A DNA stretch of 53,265 bases from Microbacterium testaceum (GTDB taxonomy: Bacteria; Actinomycetota; Actinomycetes; Actinomycetales; Microbacteriaceae): NCBI RefSeq assembly GCF_003075375.1, contig NZ_QDFT01000022.1, positions 1 to 53,265 on the forward strand, read 5' to 3'. The translations under genes were made by a program, and so were the position numbers. Below the pieces are notes generated by a model. That model saw only the letters and a program-made list of their open reading frames with translations. It did not search any database and had not been told where the DNA came from. Positions 39,097-47,685 of this stretch are shown piece by piece; the first letter of the stretch is position 1; every line of letters starts with the position of its first letter.

Positions 39097-41289
39097 TCAA
39101 TCCTCTCGTTGGTGATCAGGGAGGGCCTTCGACGACGTGGTGCCGTCGGTCGAAGACGTTCGGGGGGAACCGGCCGCCGCCGTCTCGAGGACGAGGTCGG
39201 ACCGTTCGGCGTAGTGGCACGCCACCTCGGAGTGCGCCGACGGGCGCAGACCGGGGTCGTCGGAGTCGCACCGGCGCCGGTCGGCGTCGGGCAGCAGGCG
39301 GTACAGCGGGCACCGCGTGCGGAAACGGCATCCCGAGATCTCCTGCGTCGGGCTCGGCAGGTCGCCGTCCAGCAGGATGCGGGTGCGCTGTCGCTCGATA
39401 CGCGGATCGGGGATCGGCGCCGCCGAGATGAGGGCCTTGGTGTACGGATGCCGTGGGTCGTCGAACACCGCGTCGACCGGGCCCTGCTCGACGATGCGCC
39501 CGAGGTACATGACCGCGACGTCGTCGGCGATCTGGCGCACCACGGCGAGATCGTGCGCGACGAAGAGGAACGACAGACCGAGGCGTTCCTTGAGGTCTTC
39601 GAGCAGGTTGATGACGCCCGCCTGAATGGACACGTCCAGCGCCGACACGGGCTCGTCGAGGACGACGACCGCGGGGTCGGTCGCCAGGGCGCGGGCGATG
39701 CCGATGCGCTGACGCTGACCGCCCGAGAACTCGTGCGGGTAGCGGTCGGACATGTTCGGGTCGAGCCCGACGAGCTCGAGCAGCTCGGTCATCTTGCGGT
39801 CGCGCTCCGCGCGCGGGACGCCCTGGACCAGCAGCGGCTCGGTGATGACCTCGCCGACGGGAAGGCGCGGGTCGATCGCGCCCATCGGGTCCTGGAAGAC
39901 GATCTGGATGCCCTTGCGCAGCGTCGCCTTGTCCTTGCGGCTGACGGTGGCCACGTCGGTGCCGTTGATGTGGATGCTGCCGCTCTGCGGTGCGACCATC
40001 TCCATGATCTCGAGGATCGTCGTGGTCTTTCCGCACCCCGACTCCCCCACCAGGCCCATCGTGCGACCGGGCTGGATCGAGAACGAGATGCCGTCGACCG
40101 CGCGCACCGTGCCGATGCGTCGCGGGAACACCGCGCCCTTCATCAGCGGGAAGTGCTTGACGAGGTCCTTCACCGCGACCGCGGGCGTGACGTCCGCGCG
40201 CAGCGGCGGGATCTCGCCGAGCGCCTCGGGACGCGGGAAGATGTCGGGTCGGGCCAGGGAGCCCGCGGCGATCTCGTCGGCGCGGATGCAGGCCGAGACG
40301 TGGTCGGGGTCTTTCCCGTGCACGACCAGCTCGGGCTCGACGTCGTGGCAGGCGTCGATGGCGATCGGGCACCGCGCCGCGAAAGGGCAGCCCTTCGGCA
40401 GGTTCGCCAGGGACGGCGGACGCCCCTCGAGCGGGACGAGCCGGTGCGAACCCGCGGTCTGCATGTTGGGCACCGAGCGCAGCAGCCCCACGGTGTACGG
40501 CATGTGCGGGTCGTGGAAGATCTCGTCGACGGAGCCGCGCTCGACCAGCTTGCCGGCGTACATCACGGCGACGCGGTCGGCGTGGCCGGCGACGACGCCG
40601 AGGTCGTGGGTGATCAGCACGACGGCCGCCCCCGTGACCTCGCGCGCCTTCTGCAGCACCTCGAGGATCTGCGCCTGGATCGTGACGTCGAGCGCGGTCG
40701 TCGGCTCGTCGGCGATGATGACGCGCGGGTCGTTGGCGATCGCCATGGCGATCATCGCGCGCTGGCGCATACCGCCCGAGAACTCGTGCGGGTACGCGCG
40801 GGCCCGGCGCTCGGCATCCGGGATGCCGACGAGCTTGAGCAGTTCGACACTGCGGGCGTGCGCGGCCTGAGCGGACAGGGCGCGGTCGTGCAGGCGCAGA
40901 CCCTCGGAGATCTGCTCGCCCACGGTGTAGACCGGGGTCAGCGCGGACAGCGGGTCCTGGAAGACCATCGCCAGCTCCGCGCCGCGGATCTTCGACAGCT
41001 GGGCGTCGTTCATCGTCAGCAGCGAACGGCCGTCGTAGACGATGTCGCCCTCGACGCGGGCGTTCGAGGGCAGCAGCCCCATGACGGCGAGCGAGGACAC
41101 GCTCTTGCCCGAGCCGGACTCCCCCACGATGCCGAGGAACTCGCCCTCGTGCACGTCGTACGAGATGCCGCGGACCGCGCGGACGGCGTTGCCCTCGCGC
41201 TGCGGGAAGGTGACGCTGAGGTCGCGCACCGACAGCAGCGGCGAGCGTCCGGTCGAAGACAGCATGGTGGCGGAACGGGTGTCAGTCAC
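39097..41289 (-). CDS. Oligopeptide-type ABC transporter ATPase, two NBDs fused (DppD-DppF)
   Basis: 730 aa with two complete nucleotide-binding domains: Walker A GESGSGKS and GESGCGKT, Walker B VIIADEPT and VVVLDEP, and signatures [10 protein letters not shown] and HEFSGGQRQR. Each half ends with the Cys-rich oligopeptide ATPase segment (CPFAARCPIAIDAC; CRFRTRCPLYRLL) that can bind an Fe-S cluster in Dpp-type ATPases. The fusion gives one polypeptide per transporter. It starts with GTG overlapping the permease stop by 8 nt; an internal ATG at 41265 is a possible alternative. Confidence 0.92.
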   Translation of the reverse strand: MTDTRSATMLSSTGRSPLLSVRDLSVTFPQREGNAVRAVRGISYDVHEGEFLGIVGESGSGKSVSSLAVMGLLPSNARVEGDIVYDGRSLLTMNDAQLSKIRGAELAMVFQDPLSALTPVYTVGEQISEGLRLHDRALSAQAAHARSVELLKLVGIPDAERRARAYPHEFSGGMRQRAMIAMAIANDPRVIIADEPTTALDVTIQAQILEVLQKAREVTGAAVVLITHDLGVVAGHADRVAVMYAGKLVERGSVDEIFHDPHMPYTVGLLRSVPNMQTAGSHRLVPLEGRPPSLANLPKGCPFAARCPIAIDACHDVEPELVVHGKDPDHVSACIRADEIAAGSLARPDIFPRPEALGEIPPLRADVTPAVAVKDLVKHFPLMKGAVFPRRIGTVRAVDGISFSIQPGRTMGLVGESGCGKTTTILEIMEMVAPQSGSIHINGTDVATVSRKDKATLRKGIQIVFQDPMGAIDPRLPVGEVITEPLLVQGVPRAERDRKMTELLELVGLDPNMSDRYPHEFSGGQRQRIGIARALATDPAVVVLDEPVSALDVSIQAGVINLLEDLKERLGLSFLFVAHDLAVVRQIADDVAVMYLGRIVEQGPVDAVFDDPRHPYTKALISAAPIPDPRIERQRTRILLDGDLPSPTQEISGCRFRTRCPLYRLLPDADRRRCDSDDPGLRPSAHSEVACHYAERSDLVLETAAAGSPRTSSTDGTTSSKALPDHQRED

Positions 41290-42205
41290 GGTTCGCTCCC
41301 GAGGTGGGGTCGATGGCGTCGCGCAGGGCGTCGCCGATGAGGCTGATGGCCAGGAGCAGCACGATCAGCACGCCGGCCGGGTAGACGAACAGCCACGGGC
41401 GGGTGACGGCGGCCGAGGTGCCGGCGGCCAGCAGCGTGCCGAGCGACACGTCGGGCGGCTGCACACCGAAGCCGAAGTAGCTCAGCGAGGTCTCGGCCAT
41501 GATGGCCGCCACGATCCCGAGGGTCGCGTCGATGATGAGCAGCGAGGCGATGTTGGGGATGATGTGACGCCCGAGGATCTGGCGCGTCGGCATGCCCATG
41601 TAGCGGGCCGCGCGGACGAAGTCGCGGTTGCGCAGCGACCGGGTCTGGTTGCGCACGACCTGGGCCAGGATCATCCAGCTGAACGCCGCGAGGAAGAACG
41701 TCAGCGCCAGCCACGACAGGCCGCGCGTCAGCGGGCTCAGCAGCACGAGGATGAAGAACGACGGGATCACCAGCAGCAGGTGGATGAGCCAGCCGATGAC
41801 GGCGTCGATCTTTCCGCCGAGGTACCCGGCGACCGAGCCGACCGCCGCGGCGATGAGCGTCGCGCCGATACCCGCGAGGGCGCCGATGATGAGGGACTTC
41901 TGCAGGCCCACGAGGGTCTGCGCGTAGATGTCCTGGCCGATGCCGTTGGTGCCGAACCAGTGCAGCTGGGTCGGACCGAGCCCCACGTTGAGGAAGTCGC
42001 GCTGGCTGGCGTCGTAGGGGTAGAGCAGCGGTCCGATGAAGGCCCACAGCACGATGAAGACGAGGATGCTCGCGCCCACCCAGAACCGGGGCATCTTGCG
42101 CAGACGCGCGCGGACGAGGGCTCCGCGCGACAGCGGCTTGCGCTCGCGGGTCACGGGGCTGGGCGCGACGAGCGTTCCGTCGAGGGCTTCTTCCTGCATG
42201 GTCAT
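41282..42205 (-). CDS. ABC transporter permease, DppC/OppC-like
   Basis: 307 aa, six helices. N-terminal OppC domain (WVGASILVFIVLWAFIGPLL) and GTNGIGQDIYAQTLVGLQKSL are diagnostic. The EAA-like loop, which contacts the ATPase, is RNRDFVRAARYMGMPTRQILGRHIIPN. It begins 1 bp after the dppB-like stop and ends inside the ATPase start, so the operon is compact. Confidence 0.92.
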   Translation of the reverse strand: MTMQEEALDGTLVAPSPVTRERKPLSRGALVRARLRKMPRFWVGASILVFIVLWAFIGPLLYPYDASQRDFLNVGLGPTQLHWFGTNGIGQDIYAQTLVGLQKSLIIGALAGIGATLIAAAVGSVAGYLGGKIDAVIGWLIHLLLVIPSFFILVLLSPLTRGLSWLALTFFLAAFSWMILAQVVRNQTRSLRNRDFVRAARYMGMPTRQILGRHIIPNIASLLIIDATLGIVAAIMAETSLSYFGFGVQPPDVSLGTLLAAGTSAAVTRPWLFVYPAGVLIVLLLAISLIGDALRDAIDPTSGANRD

Positions 42206-42206
42206 G

Positions 42207-43187
42207 TCAGCTCCTCACTCTCGGGTCGAGGGCTGCGTACAGCACTTCGGACAGGGTCGACGACAGCAGCACGAGCACCGCGACGAAGAGCGTCGAGCCC
42301 GCCACCGCGTTGATGTCCTGCTGGGTCACCGCGTTCAGCTGGAACTGGCCCATGCCGCGCCACGAGAAGACGATCTCGAGCATCGTGGAACCGGCGATCA
42401 GGGTGCCGAAGCTGTACGCGAAGAAGGTCGACATCGGGATCAGGGCGATGCGCACGCCGTGGCGGAACAGCGCCTGGGTGCGCGGCAGGCCCTTGGCGCG
42501 GGCCGTGCGGATGTAGTCGGCGCCCAGCACGTCGAGCATCATGCTGCGCTGGTAGCGCGAGTACGAGGCCGCGCTGATGAGCACGAGCGCGAGGGTCGGC
42601 AGCAGCAGGTGGACGGCGCGGTCGGCGACCGTCGGCCAGAATCCCTCGATCCCGGCCGTGTACTCGCCCGTGAAGCGGATCACCTGGGTCCCCACGGCGT
42701 TGTTGAAGCCGGTCGCCGCGATCATCAGCAGGACGCCGATGACGAACGTCGGCGTCGCGAAGACCAGGTACGAGGCGTAGGTGGTGATCTGATCGCTCGC
42801 ACGGTACTGGCGCACCGCGCCCCACACGCCGATGAGCACGCCCACCACCGCGCCGATGAGCGAGCCGATCAGCAGCAGGCGCAGGCTGGTGCCGGCGCGG
42901 GCCGCGATCTCGGTGACGACGTCCTGTCCGCCGATGGTCGAGCCCAGCGAGAACTTCGTGAACAGATTCACGAGCCAGTTCCACAGGCGCACGATGATCG
43001 GGACGTCGGGGTTGGCGCCGAGGTTGTTCAGGCTCGCGATGATGGAGTCCTCGGGCGGACGCGGGTTCATGCCGTAGAAGCGGTCCTGGGGACGCAGCAG
43101 AGCGCTGCCCAGCACGTACGCCAGGCACGTCGCCAGCAGGCTCAGGACGGCGTAGTTCAGGAACCGTCGCAGAACGTACAGCGTCAT
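42207..43187 (-). CDS. ABC transporter permease, DppB/OppB-like
   Basis: 326 aa, six helices. Begins MTLYVLRRFLNYAVLSLLA; the second half has GADYIRTARAKGLPRTQALFRHGVR (EAA loop) and IAGSTMLEIVFSWRGMGQF. The periplasmic loop holds FYGMNPRPPEDSIIASLNNLG, longer than in E. coli DppB. It is the first gene of operon 1. No leaderless -10 fits the ATG, so the mRNA has a leader in the upstream gap. Confidence 0.92.
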   Translation of the reverse strand: MTLYVLRRFLNYAVLSLLATCLAYVLGSALLRPQDRFYGMNPRPPEDSIIASLNNLGANPDVPIIVRLWNWLVNLFTKFSLGSTIGGQDVVTEIAARAGTSLRLLLIGSLIGAVVGVLIGVWGAVRQYRASDQITTYASYLVFATPTFVIGVLLMIAATGFNNAVGTQVIRFTGEYTAGIEGFWPTVADRAVHLLLPTLALVLISAASYSRYQRSMMLDVLGADYIRTARAKGLPRTQALFRHGVRIALIPMSTFFAYSFGTLIAGSTMLEIVFSWRGMGQFQLNAVTQQDINAVAGSTLFVAVLVLLSSTLSEVLYAALDPRVRS

Positions 43188-43407
43188 GACGTGCGGCAGC
43201 CCGTCCGGAACGTGTCGATGGTCTGCATCATGGTGGTCCTCTCGCCTTCGAGATCCCCGCTTATTCGTTCGCCTTGCTAAGGATCTTCAGCGACCCTACG
43301 TCGGCTTCTCGCGGAACGTGTGCCGGGGGAACACACTTTTCACGACCGTAACAAAGCTCTTACATGGCGCTTTGCCACGACGGCTCACGTCGAGCGCAGC
43401 ACTGCGC
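43188..43407. promoter_or_regulatory. Upstream region of ABC operon 1
   Basis: 220 bp, relatively A/T-rich for this genome, between the operon 1 start and the end of the PH-domain gene. It contains GAACACACT (43329-43337), also found upstream of ABC operon 2, and the small palindrome GTAA-CAAAGCTC-TTAC nearby. The exact promoter cannot be defined. Confidence 0.45.
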
Positions 43408-43998
43408 TTAACGAACACCGCCTGAGATGAACAAAGCGATAATAACCCAGACGATCAGAACCGCCAGGGAAATCACCGAGGGAATGTCCCAGACACGCCG
43501 GACGCCGCCCGCGGCATCGGCGGCCTCTCGCGCGGACTCCCACGCGTCCTGGATGACGACCAGGTCGCGGATGGCCGGAGGCTCACGGCGTCCGCGCTCC
43601 TCGTCGCGCCGCAGCGAGGGCCGGCCGGGGCGACCCGCGACGGGCCCCCCGAACGCCTTGTACACGCGGGGTTCGTCGGTGCGCACCTCGAGCTGCCACC
43701 GCATGTCGATGTCGGTCACGCGGGCCCACGCGATCTCGGCGATTCGAAGGGGATTGTGGATGCGGATGCCACGAGCGTCGATGCGCACGTGCGGCGCGAA
43801 GATCAGGGCGTACACGCCCCACAGCGCCAAGAGCACCCACGGGGCGATCAGCAGCATCTCGCCGACGCCGGCGCGGAGCGCGGCATCCCCCAGGAGGACG
43901 GCCGCGAGGGCCGCGGCCAGGATCAAACCCACGACCGACGACGGGGCGCGGAACACCCGAGGATGCTCCGCGCCCCGATAGCGCTCGTCGCGCGTCAC
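43408..43998 (-). CDS. PH-domain-like membrane protein
   Basis: 196 aa. Starts [19 protein letters not shown], two transmembrane helices (about 24-42 and 47-65), then a bacterial PH-like domain ([37 protein letters not shown]) and a final helix [18 protein letters not shown]. Function unknown. The GTG start overlaps the stop of ABC operon 2 (GTGA), so it is translated as the last gene of that operon although no transport role is known for such proteins. Confidence 0.8.
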   Translation of the reverse strand: MTRDERYRGAEHPRVFRAPSSVVGLILAAALAAVLLGDAALRAGVGEMLLIAPWVLLALWGVYALIFAPHVRIDARGIRIHNPLRIAEIAWARVTDIDMRWQLEVRTDEPRVYKAFGGPVAGRPGRPSLRRDEERGRREPPAIRDLVVIQDAWESAREAADAAGGVRRVWDIPSVISLAVLIVWVIIALFISGGVR

Positions 43999-45659
43999 GC
44001 GCCGCCCAGCTGCAGCGAGGCGCCGGGAATGGCGTCGAGCAGGCGACGGGTGTACTCCTGCGACGGCTGCGCGAAGATCTCGTCGACGGTTCCCTGCTCG
44101 ACGAGCTTGCCGCGCTCCATGACGCAGACCAGGTCGGCGGCGACGCGGACGACGGCGAGGTCGTGCGTGATGAACAGGTACGTCAGACCGAGCTCGGACT
44201 GCAGCTCCGCGAGCAGCTGCAGGATCTGCGCCTGCACGAGCACGTCGAGGGCCGAGACGGCCTCGTCGAGCACGAGGATGTCGGGCTTGAGCGCGAGCGC
44301 GCGCGCGATCGCGACACGCTGGCGCTGACCGCCGGACAGCTCGTTCGGATAGCGGGATGCCAGCTCCTGCGGCAGCGCCACCTGGTCGAGCAGCTCCTCG
44401 ACGCGGGCGCGCCGCGAGGCGTTGTCGCCCACCTTGTGGATGTTCAGCGGCTCGGCGATCAGGTTGCCGATGCTGCGCAGCGGATCGAGCGAGCCGTACG
44501 GGTCCTGGAACACCGGCTGCATGCGCCGGCGCAGGTTGAAGGTGTCCTTCGCGCTGAGCTTGCCGGTGTTCACGCCGTCGACCTCGATCGAGCCCGAGGT
44601 GGGCTCCTCGAGCTTGAGCACCATCTTGGCGATCGTCGACTTGCCCGAGCCCGACTCGCCGACGAGGGCGAGGGTCTTGCCGCGCGGGATCTCGAACGAC
44701 ACCCCGTCCACAGCGCGGAACTGCTCGCTGCGGAACCCGCCCTGGCGGATCTTGTACTCCTTGACCAGGTCGGTCACCTTGACGGTGGCCGGTGCGTCGA
44801 TGTCGGACTCGCGCAGGATGCCGCGGTCCTCGACTTTCGCCTGGATGCGCTTCGAGGCGATGGACGGAGCCGCCGCGACGAGGCGCTGGGTGTACGGGTG
44901 CTGCGGGTTCTCGAGGATCTCGCGGCTGGGCCCCGACTCCACGATCTCGCCCTGGTTCATCACCACGATGGTGTCGGCGCGCTCGGCGGCCAGGCCCAGG
45001 TCGTGCGTGATGAGCAGCACCGAGGTGCCCCGCTCCCGGGTGAGGGATGCCATGTGGTCCAGGATCACGCGCTGCACCGTCACGTCGAGGGCCGAGGTCG
45101 GCTCGTCGGCGATGAGCAGCTTCGGATCGGCGGCGAGGCCGATGCCGATGAGCGCGCGCTGGCGCATACCGCCCGAGAACTGGTGCGGGTACTGGTGGAG
45201 GCGGCGCTCGGCATCCGAGAGTCCGGCCTGCTTGAGCACCTCGATGGCGCGCTTCTCGACCTCTTTGCGTCCGGTGGCGATGCCGTTCGCACGGATCGCC
45301 TCCTTGACCTGGAAGCCGATGCTCCACACCGGGTTGAGGTTGGACATGGGGTCCTGGGGGACGTAGCCGATGTCCTTGCCGCGCACCGACTCGAACTGCG
45401 TCGGCGTGAGGTCGGTCAGCTCGCGACCGTCGAGGGTGATGCTGCCCCCGGTCACGTGCCCGGTGCCGGGGAGCAGGCCGATCACCGCCGACGCGGTCGT
45501 CGACTTGCCCGAACCCGACTCGCCCACGATGGCCACGGTCTGGCCCGGGTAGACGTCGAGGCTCACACCGTGCAGGACCTGGCGGGAGCCGCCCTGGCCC
45601 TCGAAGGCGACCTTGAGGTCGCGCACGGACAGCAGAGGCGTCATGGTGGCGTCGCTCAT
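43995..45659 (-). CDS. Oligopeptide-type ABC transporter ATPase, two NBDs fused, operon 2
   Basis: 554 aa; two NBDs with Walker A GESGSGKS in both, Walker [10 protein letters not shown] and ILVLDEAVS, and signatures [10 protein letters not shown] and [10 protein letters not shown]. Unlike the operon 1 ATPase it lacks both Cys-rich C-terminal segments, so it is about 175 residues shorter and should not carry an Fe-S cluster. It overlaps the upstream permease stop by 4 nt (ATGA) and the downstream PH-domain gene by 4 nt. Confidence 0.92.
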   Translation of the reverse strand: MSDATMTPLLSVRDLKVAFEGQGGSRQVLHGVSLDVYPGQTVAIVGESGSGKSTTASAVIGLLPGTGHVTGGSITLDGRELTDLTPTQFESVRGKDIGYVPQDPMSNLNPVWSIGFQVKEAIRANGIATGRKEVEKRAIEVLKQAGLSDAERRLHQYPHQFSGGMRQRALIGIGLAADPKLLIADEPTSALDVTVQRVILDHMASLTRERGTSVLLITHDLGLAAERADTIVVMNQGEIVESGPSREILENPQHPYTQRLVAAAPSIASKRIQAKVEDRGILRESDIDAPATVKVTDLVKEYKIRQGGFRSEQFRAVDGVSFEIPRGKTLALVGESGSGKSTIAKMVLKLEEPTSGSIEVDGVNTGKLSAKDTFNLRRRMQPVFQDPYGSLDPLRSIGNLIAEPLNIHKVGDNASRRARVEELLDQVALPQELASRYPNELSGGQRQRVAIARALALKPDILVLDEAVSALDVLVQAQILQLLAELQSELGLTYLFITHDLAVVRVAADLVCVMERGKLVEQGTVDEIFAQPSQEYTRRLLDAIPGASLQLGGA

Positions 45660-46603
45660 CGGCGGGCCCTCGCTCTCGGGTCGATGGCGTCTCGGATGAG
45701 TTCGCCCAGCATGATGAACGCCAGCACGGTCACGGTCAGCGCCAGCGACGGCCAGATCAGCGCTGCCGGCGCGACGCGCAGCGACTGCTGCGCCTGGCTG
45801 ATGTCGTTACCCCACGACATGGTGTCGCCACCCAGGCCGACACCGAGGAACGACAGCGTCGCCTCGGCGACGATGGCGGCCGCGAGGCTGATCGTGGTGA
45901 CCACGAGCAGGGGCGCGATGGCGTTCGGGATGACGTGGGTCAGCAGCGTCTTGAAGCGCGACTGGCCCAACGCCTGCGAGGCGGCGACGTAGTCGGCCTG
46001 GCGCACGCGCAGCACCTCGGCGCGCACGACGCGGGCCGTGGACGCCCACGCGAACCCGCCGATCGCGACGGCCAGGGTGAGGACGTTGCGGTACTGCGAG
46101 AACACGCTCATCACGACGATCGCCGCGAGGATGTAGGGGATCGAGAAGAAGATGTCGCCGACGCGCGAGATCACCGCGTCGAGCCATCCGCCGTAGAAGC
46201 CCGACAGCGAGCCCATGATGAGGCCGATGATCGTGCCGATGGCCGTGGCCAGCAGGCCGACCGACAGCGAGGTGCGGGCTCCCCACACGATGCGCGAGAA
46301 GGTGTCGCAGCCCTGGAAGGTGAATCCGAGGATGTGGCCCGCGGTGGGACCGCCGTTGCTGTTGGACAGCTGGCAGTCGTTGTTCGGGGGGACCTGCGTG
46401 AACAGGGTCGGGAACGCGGCCATGAGGATGACGACCGCCATGACGGCCAGCGCGATCCAGAAGGTCGGTCGACGACGCAGGTCGCGCCACGCGTCGAGCC
46501 AGAGGTTGCTCTTGCGGGCGGCGACGCGGACAGCGTCGACCGAGATGGTCTCGGTCTTGATGGGGGCGACGTAGTGCGGCGCCGGGAAGTGACTACTTGA
46601 CAT
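45656..46603 (-). CDS. ABC transporter permease, DppC/OppC-like, operon 2
   Basis: 315 aa, six helices, starting [18 protein letters not shown]. OppC-type N-terminal region [22 protein letters not shown] loop [46 protein letters not shown] and [13 protein letters not shown] near the end. Between helix 1 and 2 it has a Cys-bearing loop ([18 protein letters not shown]) that might form a disulfide outside the cell. It overlaps the DppB-like stop by 11 nt. Confidence 0.92.
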   Translation of the reverse strand: MSSSHFPAPHYVAPIKTETISVDAVRVAARKSNLWLDAWRDLRRRPTFWIALAVMAVVILMAAFPTLFTQVPPNNDCQLSNSNGGPTAGHILGFTFQGCDTFSRIVWGARTSLSVGLLATAIGTIIGLIMGSLSGFYGGWLDAVISRVGDIFFSIPYILAAIVVMSVFSQYRNVLTLAVAIGGFAWASTARVVRAEVLRVRQADYVAASQALGQSRFKTLLTHVIPNAIAPLLVVTTISLAAAIVAEATLSFLGVGLGGDTMSWGNDISQAQQSLRVAPAALIWPSLALTVTVLAFIMLGELIRDAIDPRARARR

Positions 46604-47522
46604 AGCGGATCCTCGGGTCCAGGAGGCCGTACAGAAGGTCGACGACGAGGTTGACCAGCACGTAGATGATGACGAAGACGGTCACGAACGAGACGACCGT
46701 GGGGCCCTCGCCGCGGATGGTGGCCTGGTACAGGGTGTTGCCGACGCCGGGGATGTTGAAGATGCCCTCGGTCACGGTGGCACCGACCAGCAGCACACCG
46801 AAGTTGGTGGCGGAGTTGGTGATGACCGGGATGAGCGAGTTGCGGAGCACGTGCACGGGGATGACGCGACGGCGCGAGAGGCCCTTCGAGTAGGCCGTGC
46901 GGACCCAGTCCTGGTTGAGCGTGTCGATGACCGACCCGCGCATGAGGCGCATGCTCGTGGCGAAGAGGCTGAAGCCGAGCACGATGGCCGGCAGGAGCAG
47001 ATCGCCCCAGTTGTTCTGGGCGCCCACGGTCGGCCGGAACCACCCCAGTTGGACGGCGAGGAAGTACTGCGCGAGGAAGCACGCCACGAAGATGGGCAGC
47101 GCGACGAACAGCAGCGCCACGACGAGCGCGACGTTGTCGAACAGCTTGCCCTTGCGGATCGCCGAGATGGTGCCGATGACGATGGCGAGGACGAACTCGA
47201 TCGCGAGGGCCATCACGGCCAGGCGCGCGGTGACGGGGAGCGTGCGCGCGAGCACCTCGTTGACGGACTGACCCGAGAAGGTCGTGCCCAGGTCGCCCTG
47301 GAAGATGCCGCCGAGGTAGAGGAAGTACTGGACGATGAAGGGCTGGTCCAGGTGGTACTGCGCCCGCAGGGCTTCGACGACCTGCGGAGCGGGGGTCTTG
47401 TCGCCGAAGAGACCCAGGATGGGGTCTCCGGGCATGGCGAAGACCATGAAGTAGATCAGCAGCGTGGCCCCGAAGAACACGGGGAGCACCTGCAGCAGAC
47501 GTCTGAGGATGTAGCCGAGCAT
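46593..47522 (-). CDS. ABC transporter permease, DppB/OppB-like, operon 2
   Basis: 309 aa, six helices. Begins MLGYILRRLLQVLPVFFGA; contains YHLDQPFIVQYFLYLGGIFQGDLG, EAA loop NQDWVRTAYSKGLSRRRVI and VEGIF-like VTEGIFNIPGVG. The ATG at 47522 is supported by AAGAGAG upstream; the open frame continues to 47606 but that part is basic and not family-like. A terminator-like hairpin separates it from the binding-protein gene upstream. Confidence 0.92.
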   Translation of the reverse strand: MLGYILRRLLQVLPVFFGATLLIYFMVFAMPGDPILGLFGDKTPAPQVVEALRAQYHLDQPFIVQYFLYLGGIFQGDLGTTFSGQSVNEVLARTLPVTARLAVMALAIEFVLAIVIGTISAIRKGKLFDNVALVVALLFVALPIFVACFLAQYFLAVQLGWFRPTVGAQNNWGDLLLPAIVLGFSLFATSMRLMRGSVIDTLNQDWVRTAYSKGLSRRRVIPVHVLRNSLIPVITNSATNFGVLLVGATVTEGIFNIPGVGNTLYQATIRGEGPTVVSFVTVFVIIYVLVNLVVDLLYGLLDPRIRYVK

Positions 47523-47601
47523 CCGCTCTCTTTTCGAACGTGGGAAACGCCTCATCGGACGTTTCGTGGGGGGCAGGGCCCGAAAGGACCCGTGCCGTTT
47601 T

Positions 47602-47616
47602 ATCACACGACGTGAT
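47602..47616. promoter_or_regulatory. Candidate operator ATCAC-ACGAC-GTGAT
   Basis: A perfect 5-5-5 palindrome about 80 bp upstream of the operon 2 permease genes, between them and the terminator-like hairpin. Half-sites of this size suit a small dimeric regulator, but none is encoded nearby. Confidence 0.4.
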
Positions 47617-47636
47617 GAGGCCTGGCTGGCAGACCA

Positions 47637-47666
47637 CGAGGCGGTGACGTTTCCGTCACCGCCTCG
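47637..47666 (-). terminator. Terminator or attenuator between binding protein and permeases of operon 2
   Basis: CGAGGCGGTGACG (47637-47649) pairs perfectly with CGTCACCGCCTCG (47654-47666) around a 4-nt loop. It follows the binding-protein gene by 19 bp and would reduce transcription into the permease genes, a usual way to make more binding protein than transporter. Confidence 0.8.
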
Positions 47667-47685
47667 CGGCCAGAGATCGGAAGGG

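Noticed and set aside
35070..39431. 1453-aa open frame opposite typA and lipoprotein 1
   Set aside because: Spans two unrelated real genes and their terminators and is made of Val/Gly/Asp/Arg-rich antisense sequence.
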